DNA from: Allobrachymonas sp.
GTDB lineage: Bacteria; Pseudomonadota; Gammaproteobacteria; Burkholderiales; Burkholderiaceae_C
Length of the DNA stretch: 9,998 nucleotides
Reading direction: 5' to 3'
Assembly: GCA_030538335.1 (NCBI GenBank)
Contig: JAUNUE010000050.1
Coordinates: 1-9,998, forward strand
Shown here: positions 1 through 6,297 of the stretch, piece after piece
Layout of the letters: each line of letters begins with the position of its first letter
Position numbering within the stretch: the first letter of the stretch is position 1
The notes under the pieces: generated by a model
Database searches by the model: none
What the model was told of the DNA's origin: nothing
The model's input: the letters and a program-made list of their open reading frames with translations, nothing else
Translations under genes and position numbers: made by a program

Positions 1-797
1 TTACTTTCGACACGGGCGGTATCTCGCTCAAGCCGGGTGCTGCCATGGACGAAATGAAATTCGATATGGGCGGCGCCGCCAGTGTGCTGGGCCTGTTCGA
101 AGCGCTGCGCCTGCTGCGGCCGGCCATCAACGTGGTGGGGTTGATTCCGAGTTGCGAGAACATGCCCAATGGCCGCGCCACCAAGCCCGGCGATGTGGTC
201 ACGAGCATGAGCGGTCAGACCATCGAGGTGCTCAATACCGACGCCGAAGGCCGCCTCATTTTGTGCGATGCCTTGACCTATGCCGAGCGCTTCAAACCGA
301 AAGCTGTGGTGGATATTGCCACGCTTACCGGCAACTGCGTCATGGCCCTGGGCAATGTGCGTTGTGGCCTGTTCACCCAGAACGATGGTTTGAGCACGGG
401 CTTGCAGCAAGCGGCGGATACCGCGCATGACCTGTGCTGGCCCATGCCCATGGACGATGCCTATGGCAAGGGATTGAATTCGAACTTTGCCGATATGGGC
501 AATATTGGCGGACGCAATGGCGGGGCCATATCCGCCGCAAAATTCCTCGAACGCTTTACCGGGCAATATCCGTGGGCGCATCTGGATATTGCCGGTGTGG
601 CGTGGAACGAAGGCACGGCCAAAGGTGCCACCGGCAGACCCGTTCCGATGCTGCTGCAGTTTGTGGCTGATCTGGCGCAAGCGCCGCAGGACTTTTCCCT
701 GCCAGGCGGCAAAACGGCGCCTGTAAAGCGCAGCACTTCTACTGCTGCCAAACGCAAACCCGTTGCACGTACGGCAGCAAGAAAAACCGCCCGTTAA
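1..797 (+). CDS. pepA: Leucyl aminopeptidase (cytosol aminopeptidase, M17), 3' part
   Basis: This is the C-terminal catalytic part of a cytosolic leucyl aminopeptidase, which removes N-terminal residues from peptides using two metal ions. The reading frame is open from base 3, so the gene starts upstream of the window and the ATG at 45 is internal. The window opens on the metal-binding strand: TFDTGG carries the Asp equivalent to E. coli Asp275 (bases 9-11), ISLKP carries the catalytic Lys (30-32), and MKFDMGGAA carries another metal Asp. The family signature NTDAEGRL follows (bases 234-257), with two further metal ligands and the catalytic Arg. After the normal end of the domain near FVADLAQAPQDF there is a tail of about 25 residues rich in Lys, Arg, Ala and Thr, which E. 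coli PepA lacks. holC follows directly, a pairing common in betaproteobacteria. Identification is very secure. Confidence 0.96.
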   Translation, partial: TFDTGGISLKPGAAMDEMKFDMGGAASVLGLFEALRLLRPAINVVGLIPSCENMPNGRATKPGDVVTSMSGQTIEVLNTDAEGRLILCDALTYAERFKPKAVVDIATLTGNCVMALGNVRCGLFTQNDGLSTGLQQAADTAHDLCWPMPMDDAYGKGLNSNFADMGNIGGRNGGAISAAKFLERFTGQYPWAHLDIAGVAWNEGTAKGATGRPVPMLLQFVADLAQAPQDFSLPGGKTAPVKRSTSTAAKRKPVARTAARKTAR

Positions 798-800
798 AGC

Positions 801-869
801 ATGAAAGCAGAACTGATCGAGCGGTGCTGCAGGGTCGGCGTGTTTTGGGGCATGGAGCCGCTGCGGTGA
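801..869 (+). CDS. Possible 22-codon leader ORF between pepA and holC
   Basis: An ATG three bases after the pepA stop opens a 22-codon frame (MKAELIERCCRVGVFWGMEPLR) whose TGA overlaps the proposed GTG start of holC by two bases, in a GTGA arrangement. Such overlaps are typical of translationally coupled genes. No strong ribosome binding site precedes the ATG, only the A-rich end of pepA. It could be a coupling peptide or a chance reading frame. The peptide resembles nothing I know. Confidence is low. Confidence 0.2.
   Translation: MKAELIERCCRVGVFWGMEPLR
854..857 (+). promoter_or_regulatory. Ribosome binding site for holC (GGAG)
   Basis: GGAG lies 8 bases before the GTG at 866. The longer frame beginning at 824 has no such site, and its extra residues do not look like the N-terminus of chi, so this site decides the start. 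Confidence 0.6.
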
Positions 870-1315
870 CACGCATCGATTTTCATTTCAACGTCCCCGA
901 CAAACTCGGTTATATCTGCCGCCTGGTGCGCAAGGCGGTAGCCCAAACGCCTTCGCTGGTCGTGATTGGCCCTCAGGAACAGTTGGCACAACTCGATGTC
1001 ATGTTGTGGCAATTTGCGCCCACAGCGTTTGTTGGCCATGCATGGCTGAAGGACGAAGCGGCGCATGCCCAGCCCGCGTCGCAGCGCGCGCGCGTCTGGC
1101 TGGCACACGAGCCAGCCCATGCGCCGCGGCACGACGTGTTGCTGAATCTGCAAGCGGCAGTCATGGCAGGATTTGAGCAGTTCGAGCGGGTGGTGGAGGT
1201 GGTGGGTTTGCATGATGCCGACCGGCAGGCAGCGCGCGAGCGCTGGCGCCACTACGCTGCACGGGGCTATGCCATTCAACGCCACGACTTCGGGGTATCG
1301 GGTCGCCAATCCTGA
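866..1315 (+). CDS. holC: DNA polymerase III subunit chi
   Basis: This encodes the chi subunit of the DNA polymerase III clamp-loader complex, which pairs with psi and contacts single-stranded DNA-binding protein at the lagging strand. With a GTG start the product has 149 residues, close to the usual size of about 147. Recognisable features are the N-terminal beta strand IDFHFNV (residues 4-10), the helix with CRLVRKAVA, the strand LVVIG, the motif LDVMLWQFAPTAFVGH (residues 43-58, compare LDEALWARPAESFVPH in E. coli), a VWLAHEP strand, HDVLLNL, and the C-terminal block VVEVVGLHDADRQAARERWRHYAARGY. The GTG at 866 is preferred over the upstream in-frame start at 824 because of its GGAG site and because the protein then begins at the conserved strand. 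It lies 68 bases after pepA and is closed by a terminator, so the two are probably one transcript. Confidence 0.92.
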   Translation: MTRIDFHFNVPDKLGYICRLVRKAVAQTPSLVVIGPQEQLAQLDVMLWQFAPTAFVGHAWLKDEAAHAQPASQRARVWLAHEPAHAPRHDVLLNLQAAVMAGFEQFERVVEVVGLHDADRQAARERWRHYAARGYAIQRHDFGVSGRQS

Positions 1316-1316
1316 G

Positions 1317-1361
1317 AAAACGCCCCCGATTTCCTGCGAATCGGGTTTTTCCGGGTGTTTT
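1317..1361 (+). terminator. Rho-independent terminator after pepA-holC
   Basis: CCCGATT (1325-1331) pairs with AATCGGG (1339-1345) around a 7-base loop and is followed by TTTTT (1346-1350). An outer helix, AAAACGCC at 1317-1324 with the GTGTTTT region ending at 1361, can extend the structure with one G-T pair. It starts two bases after the holC stop. Confidence 0.85.
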
Positions 1362-1406
1362 CAGCGCCTAAAGTTGAAGAACAGTCTTAAAATTTTTATG
1401 TAAATG

Positions 1407-1426
1407 GTGCAAAATTGCACTTGTAC
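1407..1426 (+). promoter_or_regulatory. Palindrome GTGCAA-AA-TTGCAC followed by TTGTAC, putative operator
   Basis: A perfect 6-base inverted repeat with a 2-base spacer (1407-1420) is followed directly by TTGTAC (1421-1426). It lies about 65 bases upstream of the proline-rich gene's start. A nearly identical palindrome, also followed by CTTGTAC, occurs at 4709-4736. The symmetry and length fit a site for a dimeric regulator. No particular regulator can be named. Confidence 0.4.
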
Positions 1427-1478
1427 ATAACCCTGAATGGTCACAGTTACGCTGTGCCCATGCAAACGCAGGGTATAC

Positions 1479-1483
1479 AGGAG
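1479..1483 (+). promoter_or_regulatory. Ribosome binding site (AGGAG) deciding the start at 1491
   Basis: AGGAG sits 7 bases before the ATG at 1491. The in-frame ATG at 1437 has no such site, so the shorter protein is preferred. Confidence 0.8.
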
Positions 1484-1490
1484 AAACTGC

Positions 1491-2096
1491 ATGTCCAATA
1501 CAATTCCGCCGCGTTTTGTACCAACGCTTACGGAAACAACCCCCAGCCTTACACCCAGTACGGCCATTATTGAAGATACCCATCTGGGTTTTGAGCGGCA
1601 AGATCCTTCTGATTCGCTGCTGGATCTGGATCTCAACGATCTGGACGGCCCGGTTTCACGCATTGAGCAGGTTTCCCCGTTGGGGGCGTACCAGGGCGGT
1701 CACGTTGTAAACCCTCTGGCTGTCAACAATCTTCCTGTCAACGTGCGTCCTGCTGTGGCCCGGCCTGTGGCTGCACCGCCAGTCATTCCTCCCCGACCTG
1801 CACCTGCAGCAGCCACCCCGGCTGCACCTGCTCCGCAGGTTGCCATCGCTCCGCAACCCCCTGCTCAGCGTCCGGTGGCTCCGCCGCCAACCCCCACCTT
1901 GCAGGCAATGCTCCCGCCTGACTGGCAAAACCAGTTGCAGCAGGTGGTACACAACGCCGTGCGGCAAGAACTGCAACAACAAATGCCTTTTCTGCTGTTG
2001 CAATGGTCCAAGCAGATCGAGGACAAGCTCAGCCCCCATATCCATCAACAGTTGCTCAAACTGGTTGTGGGGTGGAACAACCAGCGCCGTTCCTGA
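1491..2096 (+). CDS. Proline-rich protein of unknown function with helical C-terminus (PopZ/DUF2486-like layout)
   Basis: I do not recognise a specific family. The 201-residue product has four parts: a short N-terminal segment with FVPTLTETTP (residues 9-18); an acidic stretch around SDSLLDLDLNDLDGP (40-54); a low-complexity Pro/Ala linker (about 87-137); and a C-terminal block of amphipathic helices (about 144-197: DWQNQLQQVVHNAVRQELQQ, then QWSKQIEDKLSPHIHQQLLKLVV). No signal peptide or membrane segment is visible, so it is probably cytoplasmic. The P-x-LTE motif plus Pro-rich linker plus helical C-terminus recalls the Burkholderiales DUF2486 proteins and, in layout only, the polar scaffold PopZ. 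That comparison is from memory and is inference. The start at 1491 is set by AGGAG. The gene stands alone between terminators and intergenic DNA, with a palindrome upstream. It is real by start signal, composition and length. Its function is unknown. Confidence 0.75.
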   Translation: MSNTIPPRFVPTLTETTPSLTPSTAIIEDTHLGFERQDPSDSLLDLDLNDLDGPVSRIEQVSPLGAYQGGHVVNPLAVNNLPVNVRPAVARPVAAPPVIPPRPAPAAATPAAPAPQVAIAPQPPAQRPVAPPPTPTLQAMLPPDWQNQLQQVVHNAVRQELQQQMPFLLLQWSKQIEDKLSPHIHQQLLKLVVGWNNQRRS

Positions 2097-2174
2097 AAAA
2101 TCTCTTCAAATCCACGCGTTGCAGGCGTGCAGATGACGGGTTTCAGGGTTTGCCCGGTATCGTCTCTCTACCTG

Positions 2175-2202
2175 TTATGCATAAGCTATGCAAGGCTAGA
2201 AT
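2175..2202 (+). promoter_or_regulatory. Weak promoter candidate upstream of the binding-protein gene
   Basis: TAGAAT (2197-2202) matches the -10 box in five of six positions. The best -35 partner at normal spacing (TTATGC at 2175) is poor, so activation by a regulator would be needed. The lone gene downstream must have a promoter somewhere in 2097-2300, and this is the best I can find. Confidence 0.3.
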
Positions 2203-2295
2203 TTCATTCACGCGTGTGAGAGCTGGTTGTTCATGGTATCTCCTGCGCTAACAATGGAAAAGTGGCAAACCATGCCGCTGTTTTTTCTATCAGAT

Positions 2296-2300
2296 GGAGA
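2296..2300 (+). promoter_or_regulatory. Ribosome binding site (GGAGA) deciding the start at 2308
   Basis: GGAGA is 7 bases before the ATG at 2308. Starting there puts a normal lipoprotein signal peptide at the N-terminus, whereas the in-frame upstream start at 2227 would add 27 residues before it. Confidence 0.75.
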
Positions 2301-2307
2301 ACCCACC

Positions 2308-3549
2308 ATGCAATTGAACCTGCGTATGACTGCAACAGCATCGGCCGCCCTGGTCGCTGTTTTTCTGGCTGGCTGTAACAACGCCACCCCTCCCGCCAAA
2401 ACTGTGGATGCCGCAGGCAGCGCAGCAGATGCGACTGCAAGCGCCGTGGCTGGAGCAGCAAGTGCCGTTGCCGCTGCCGCAACGGGCGATGCACAAGTTG
2501 TCAAGCTGGCATCGGTGGCTCCCATGTCGGGCAGCCAGGCCCACTATGGCAAGGACAACGCCAACGGTGTGCAAATGGCTGTGGATGAATTGAACACCCA
2601 AGGCCTGGTCATTGGCGGCAAGAAAATCCGTTTTGAGGCGGTGCTTGAAGACGATGCGGCAGATCCCAAACAGGGCGCTGCCGTTGCACAAAAACTGTGC
2701 GATGCCAAGGTGAGCGGCGTTGTGGGGCACCTCAACTCGGGTACCACCATTCCTGCATCAAAAATCTACAACGACTGCAACCTGCCCATGGTAACGGGTG
2801 CGGCCACCAACCCGGCGCTGACCAAACCGGGCTACAAAATGATTTTCCGCATCATCGCCAACGACAACGCTTTGGGCGCTGACCTGGCCAATGAAGCCAA
2901 AACCCTGGGCCTCAAGCGCGTAGCCGTCATTGACGACCGCACTGCTTATGGGCAAGGCATTGCCGAAGTGTTCACCGATGTCGCCAAGAAAAACGGCATC
3001 GAGATCGTCAGCCAGCAGTTCACCAACGACAAGGCGGTGGATTTCATGTCGATCCTGACCGAAATCAAGGGCAAGAAGCCTGACGGCATTTTCTTCGGTG
3101 GCATGGATGCCCAAGCCGCGCCCATGCTGCGCCAGATGGAAACACTGGGCATGACCGATGTCAAATATTTTGGCGGTGACGGTATCTGTACCACCGAAAT
3201 CTACAAGCTGTCCAGCGAAGCACAAACCGTCAGCAACGTGATTTGTGCGGTAGGCGGCGGTGCCCTGGAGAAAATGCCCAAAGGCCCCGACTGGAAAGCC
3301 CGCTACGACAAGGCCTTCCCCGGCCAGTTCCAGGTCTACAGCCCCTACACCTATGACGCTACCATGGTCATCGTTGATGCCATGAAGCGTGCAGATTCGG
3401 TAGACCCGGCAGTCTATGTCACCAAGCTGGCAGAGGCCGACTACGATGGCGTGACGGCAAAGATTGCATTTGAGCCTAATGGTGAGATGAAAAATCCCGC
3501 AACCACGCTGTCGGGTTACAAGGATGGTCAGAAATTCACGATCCGCTAA
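2308..3549 (+). CDS. Branched-chain amino acid ABC transporter substrate-binding lipoprotein (Leu/Ile/Val-binding family)
   Basis: This is a periplasmic type I substrate-binding protein of the Leu/Ile/Val (LivJ/LivK) family, 413 residues with the chosen start. It opens with a basic N-region and hydrophobic stretch ending in a lipobox, LAGC, with Cys23 as the predicted lipidated residue. An Ala-rich linker without clear structure follows (35-60). The binding fold begins at VKLASVAPMSGSQAHYG and continues with DDAADPKQGAAVAQKL, VVGHLNSGTTIPAS and FRIIANDNALGADLA, all characteristic of the family. The second lobe includes RVAVIDDRTAYGQG and PDGIFFGGMDAQAAPML. The real ligand cannot be told, since the family also binds aromatic acids, amides and other small molecules. 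No permease or ATPase gene (livHMGF) is adjacent, so it either works with a transporter encoded elsewhere or has a sensing role. A terminator follows closely. Confidence 0.9.
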   Translation: MQLNLRMTATASAALVAVFLAGCNNATPPAKTVDAAGSAADATASAVAGAASAVAAAATGDAQVVKLASVAPMSGSQAHYGKDNANGVQMAVDELNTQGLVIGGKKIRFEAVLEDDAADPKQGAAVAQKLCDAKVSGVVGHLNSGTTIPASKIYNDCNLPMVTGAATNPALTKPGYKMIFRIIANDNALGADLANEAKTLGLKRVAVIDDRTAYGQGIAEVFTDVAKKNGIEIVSQQFTNDKAVDFMSILTEIKGKKPDGIFFGGMDAQAAPMLRQMETLGMTDVKYFGGDGICTTEIYKLSSEAQTVSNVICAVGGGALEKMPKGPDWKARYDKAFPGQFQVYSPYTYDATMVIVDAMKRADSVDPAVYVTKLAEADYDGVTAKIAFEPNGEMKNPATTLSGYKDGQKFTIR

Positions 3550-3566
3550 ACAGGATCGGGTTTTGC

Positions 3567-3593
3567 AAAAAGCCACCTTCGGGTGGCTTTTTT
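3567..3593. terminator. Bidirectional terminator between the binding-protein gene and dsbB
   Basis: GCCACC (3572-3577), loop TTCG, GGTGGC (3582-3587), flanked by five A on the left and six T on the right. The A/T flanks give either strand a GC stem followed by U residues. It can therefore end the plus-strand gene at 3549 and also dsbB, which ends at 3642 on the minus strand. Confidence 0.92.
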
Positions 3594-3641
3594 AATGGGC
3601 ATATCTTGTATGCAGGCTTGGCACGCTTGATAAAGCGGCCT

Positions 3642-4178
3642 TCAGATGACCGCAGGAGCGAAACCGGCGTTCTTCTTGCGCATGGCCCACAGCCATGCCA
3701 TGCTGGTGATGATCACGGCGACAAAGCAGACGAAAGCCCAGTTGGCAATGGTGCCGCCGAGAAAGGTCCAGTCTACCTTGGTGCAATCCCCGCTGCCGGC
3801 AAATATCATCGGAAGGGCGCGGCTGAGCGGCAATTGCTCAATCATCCCGTAAAAATCACGGCCACAGCTTGACACAGCAGGCGGATTCCACTGCAGCCAA
3901 CTTTGGCGTGCAGCGACAAAAGCGCCAGCTACGGCCATGGGAATCATGGCAATATAGGTCCAGACATGTGCCTTGGGTGATGGAAAAAGCGCCCCAACCA
4001 ATGCCAACAGGCCCAGCAACACAAAAACATAGCGCTGCACAATGCACATGGGGCAGGGCACCAGGCCCACGGCATATTGCAGGTACATGCCAAAGGCCAA
4101 AGAGCCGAAAATGGCGCCCGCGATCCACCACAGGGTGCGGCGCGGCGTGGCAAAAAACAGGCGTATCAATGATTGCAT
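3642..4178 (-). CDS. dsbB: Disulfide bond formation protein B
   Basis: DsbB is the inner-membrane quinone reductase that re-oxidises DsbA, so keeping disulfide formation running in the periplasm. The 178-residue product has the expected four membrane segments, roughly 15-35, 48-65, 72-90 and 145-165. The first periplasmic loop carries the redox pair in PCPMC (Cys42, Cys45), followed by Arg48 at the position of the quinone-interacting Arg of E. coli DsbB. The second loop carries the other pair, Cys105 in SSCGRD and Cys132 in GDCTKVDW. All catalytic cysteines are present and the length is normal. The ATG has an AGAAGGG site 8 bases upstream (4187-4193). The gene begins only 20 bases after the 3' end of tRNA-Arg on the same strand, so it may be co-transcribed with that tRNA. 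No dsbA is in the window. Confidence 0.95.
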   Translation of the reverse strand: MQSLIRLFFATPRRTLWWIAGAIFGSLAFGMYLQYAVGLVPCPMCIVQRYVFVLLGLLALVGALFPSPKAHVWTYIAMIPMAVAGAFVAARQSWLQWNPPAVSSCGRDFYGMIEQLPLSRALPMIFAGSGDCTKVDWTFLGGTIANWAFVCFVAVIITSMAWLWAMRKKNAGFAPAVI

Positions 4179-4198
4179 GGGAAAAGCCCTTCTGGATA

Positions 4199-4275
4199 TG
4201 GCCTGACCGGAGGGACTCGAACCCCCGACCTGCTGCTTAGAAGGCAGCTGCTCTATCCAGTTGAGCTACGGTCAG
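4199..4275 (-). tRNA. tRNA-Arg (anticodon UCU)
   Basis: The minus strand folds into a 77-base cloverleaf. The acceptor stem CTGACCG/CGGTCAG is followed by discriminator G and an encoded CCA (complement 4199-4201). The D-arm has GCTC/GAGC, the anticodon stem is GCTGC/GCAGC with loop CTTCTAA (anticodon TCT), and the T-loop is TTCGAGT. It reads AGA and AGG. A TAGAAT box on the minus strand (4298-4293) lies 17 bases before the tRNA and could be its -10, but no good -35 goes with it. Transcription may instead continue from tRNA-Pro upstream. dsbB lies immediately downstream. Confidence 0.95.
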
Positions 4276-4431
4276 ACAAATTTCAAGACGAAATTCTAAA
4301 CAGCACCCCACCAAACGCCGGTAACCTGTATGCAATCCTGCGCTGGATCAAGGCATATTGCGCATTTTCGGGGGATGGAAGCGGTGTCAATGCCTGCGCT
4401 GCGACCCGCATCAAGGAGAAGAAGGGAAATG

Positions 4432-4508
<77 letters not shown>

Positions 4509-4517
4509 AAGCCCTCC

Positions 4518-4546
4518 ATTGTAAACGACCCTGGTGGCTTTATCAG
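4518..4546 (-). promoter_or_regulatory. Candidate promoter for tRNA-Pro
   Basis: On the minus strand CTGATA (4546-4541) and TACAAT (4523-4518) are separated by 17 bases and match the -35 and -10 boxes in four and five of six positions. Transcription would start only a few bases before the mature tRNA 5' end at 4508, so the leader would be very short. Confidence 0.4.
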
Positions 4547-4708
4547 CAGTGTCGTAGCAATTCTCCGTGCGCAAGACATTGGCGATCGAATCATCTCGTC
4601 TGTGGAGCAGACAAAAACCGATCGTTTGGCCAATGCCTGAGGGAAGAAGGGGTGCACTACCTTTAACACCGAGGCAAATCTGTTTGTTTTGTCCAACGCA
4701 ATCCCGTC

Positions 4709-4736
4709 GTGCAAATTGCACACACAAGGCTTGTAC
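4709..4736 (+). promoter_or_regulatory. Second copy of the palindrome GTGCAA-A-TTGCAC with CTTGTAC
   Basis: GTGCAA and TTGCAC are separated by one base (4709-4721), and CTTGTAC follows at 4730-4736. It matches the site at 1407-1426 apart from the spacer length and an 8-base insertion before CTTGTAC. CTTGTAC is itself repeated inverted at 4758-4764. It may bind the same dimeric regulator, but no gene starts close by. Confidence 0.35.
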
Positions 4737-5017
4737 GGGTGTAAAAAATGCAACAAGTACAAGTCTGTATAAATACACATACTTCTGCACAAACCGATGC
4801 GGCTGCCCGCTTTGCTTGTCGCCAAGCCTCAACCAAAGGTTCGTTATTTATACAATAAATTAATTTAAAAATCCCCCATAACGCAATGAATTTCATATAA
4901 ATAATACTCATATATATTTTTATCTGATTTTCGTAGAGACAAAAAAAGACCATTTTTCAGAATCCAAAAAACCTGTTTTGTTATAACTTATTTTTATCAT
5001 ATTTATTATTTATATAA

Positions 5018-5046
5018 TTGACTCGATATTTTGGCGTCTCTAGAAT
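5018..5046 (+). promoter_or_regulatory. Strong sigma70 promoter with AT-rich upstream element
   Basis: TTGACT (5018-5023) and TAGAAT (5041-5046) each match the consensus in five of six positions at the ideal 17-base spacing. A/T-rich DNA lies just upstream and a GC-rich stretch (CCGCGCCC) just downstream of the -10. That combination resembles strong, growth-rate-controlled promoters of stable RNA genes. The start point would be near 5053. It is the best promoter in the window and drives the transglycosylase gene, perhaps also a leader RNA. Confidence 0.7.
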
Positions 5047-5111
5047 CCGCGCCCATCGCTTCCGCTTTTGTATGACACAGACGGGATGCTGCCTTCAGGG
5101 CAGGTATTTCT

Positions 5112-5160
5112 GATCTGTATGCGTCCAGGCGGTTTGTCTGAAAAGGCCAACAAACAGATC
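5112..5160 (+). promoter_or_regulatory. Hairpin in the leader of the transglycosylase gene
   Basis: GATCTGT (5112-5118) can pair with ACAGATC (5154-5160), and TTGT (5134-5137) with ACAA (5150-5153) continues the helix inward. The structure ends 6 bases before the ATG at 5167, in the position where a ribosome binding site would be expected. It could affect translation of the gene if that ATG is the true start. Confidence 0.35.
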
Positions 5161-5166
5161 TATTTG

Positions 5167-6297
5167 ATGACCACACTGATTCTGAACAGCTTGCGCAAAG
5201 CCCGGCTCCTGAACCGCCAAGGCGATGCCGCCACCTCTGCAGACAATTCTGATAAGGCTGCATTGACGCCTGCTTCCGGGCGCAATCGCCTGAACATGCT
5301 TGCACGCACGGCCCGAGCCAGCATGACAACAGCAGGTGTGGGAACGGTATCGGCTTTTGCCTTGCTCGCCTTTCAGCCCCACTGGCGGCAAGAGGCCATG
5401 GCGTTCTGGCAACAGCAGGATCCTGCCTTGCAGACGGCTCCTGCCCATGTGGCAGCAGATGCATCAGTTGTTTCAGTTACGGCACCCGTCGAGGTGCAGG
5501 CCAGCAACGAACCACTGGCAGCAGAAGGTTCGGATGATGCCCTTGCCTCAGGGTACGCCATCAACCCCAAGTCGCTGACCGCGCAACAGGCTTCAGTTGC
5601 GTACTGGATCAGTGGCAAATACCGCGTGGCGCCAGAAGCCATTGGGCTGCTGGTCAAGCATGCCTACACAGCAGGTAAACAGGAAAAACTGGATCCCTTG
5701 CTGCTGCTGGCCGTGATGGCGATCGAGTCAAGCTTCAACCCTTATGCCCAAAGCTCTGTGGGCGCACAAGGGCTGATGCAGGTCATGACGCATATCCACG
5801 CCGAGAAATACGAAGACCGGGGCGGCAAGCTGGCCGCGTTTGACCCTGCCAGTAACGTACAGGTCGGCGCCCGGGTCTTGCGCGACACGATCCGCCAGGC
5901 CGGTTCGGTGCGTGGCGGCTTGCGCTATTACGTAGGCGCGGCCAATCTGCCCAGCGACCAAGGATATGGCGACAAGGTGCTGGCGGAGTATGCACGCCTG
6001 AAGGCTGTAGCCCGTGGGCAGAAGGTAGATTACCGTGCCGAACTGGCTCTGCCTGCCGACTTGCAAGCCCCCGCGCCCACCGAAAAGCCGGGCATGATCA
6101 AAAAGCCTGAAGAACAGATGCTGTCGGCACCTGTCGTCATCAAAACGACCCACGTCCCCGCAAAAGCGGCAGCGCCTGCCAAGGCTGCAGCGTCTTCTTC
6201 GGGCATGACGGTGATCGGGCTGGCGCACGAACCAGCAAAGACTTCCAAGGCAGTTCCGGCTCCAGAATCCGCTACCGACGATACTCCGGCCAGTTAA
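5167..6297 (+). CDS. Lytic transglycosylase with SLT domain, membrane-anchored
   Basis: This is a peptidoglycan lytic transglycosylase of the Slt/goose-lysozyme-like family, which cleaves the MurNAc-GlcNAc bond to form an anhydro end during wall remodelling. With the ATG at 5167 it has 376 residues: a cytoplasmic N-terminal part with basic residues, a single hydrophobic segment at about 53-70, a variable linker, the SLT domain (about 150-285) and a Lys/Ala/Pro-rich low-complexity tail (about 290-376). The domain shows LDPLLLLAVMAIESSFNP with the catalytic Glu187, then SSVGAQGLMQV, FDPASNVQVGARVL and GGLRYYVGAAN, all family hallmarks. The start is uncertain: in-frame ATGs at 5068 and 5119 also lack a ribosome binding site, and 5068 is only about 15 bases after the predicted transcript start. 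I prefer 5167 because the residues before it look unlike protein and carry an RNA hairpin. Identification of the domain is secure. Confidence 0.88.
   Translation: MTTLILNSLRKARLLNRQGDAATSADNSDKAALTPASGRNRLNMLARTARASMTTAGVGTVSAFALLAFQPHWRQEAMAFWQQQDPALQTAPAHVAADASVVSVTAPVEVQASNEPLAAEGSDDALASGYAINPKSLTAQQASVAYWISGKYRVAPEAIGLLVKHAYTAGKQEKLDPLLLLAVMAIESSFNPYAQSSVGAQGLMQVMTHIHAEKYEDRGGKLAAFDPASNVQVGARVLRDTIRQAGSVRGGLRYYVGAANLPSDQGYGDKVLAEYARLKAVARGQKVDYRAELALPADLQAPAPTEKPGMIKKPEEQMLSAPVVIKTTHVPAKAAAPAKAAASSSGMTVIGLAHEPAKTSKAVPAPESATDDTPAS

Larger units (their letters stand above)
4509..5052. other. Gene-free intergenic region with inverted repeats and an AT-rich island
   Basis: I see no credible gene here. 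The open frames present (for example 4567-4863 plus, 4663-4953 minus) are rich in Cys and rare residues and lack ribosome binding sites. The left part holds the palindrome at 4709-4721, an inverted repeat CTTGTAC/GTACAAG (4730-4736, 4758-4764) and a LexA-like site (4765-4780). The right part, 4861-5030, has 36 G or C in 170 bases (21%), far below its surroundings, with A/T tracts, a perfect palindrome TAAATTAATTTA (4856-4867) and ATGAA-T-TTCAT (4886-4896). It ends in a strong promoter. The AT-rich part could be an upstream promoter element, a silencer target or a remnant of transferred DNA. Confidence 0.7.

Noticed and set aside
794..1309. A 171-codon open frame on the minus strand.
   Set aside because: It is antisense to holC, which is well supported by motifs and by its terminator.
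2758..3576. A 272-codon open frame on the minus strand.
   Set aside because: It is antisense to the binding-protein gene, lacks a ribosome binding site, and has no family resemblance.
4567..4953. Small open frames in the gene-free region on both strands.
   Set aside because: There is no ribosome binding site, Cys content is high, codon use is unlike neighbouring genes, and no recognisable motif is present.
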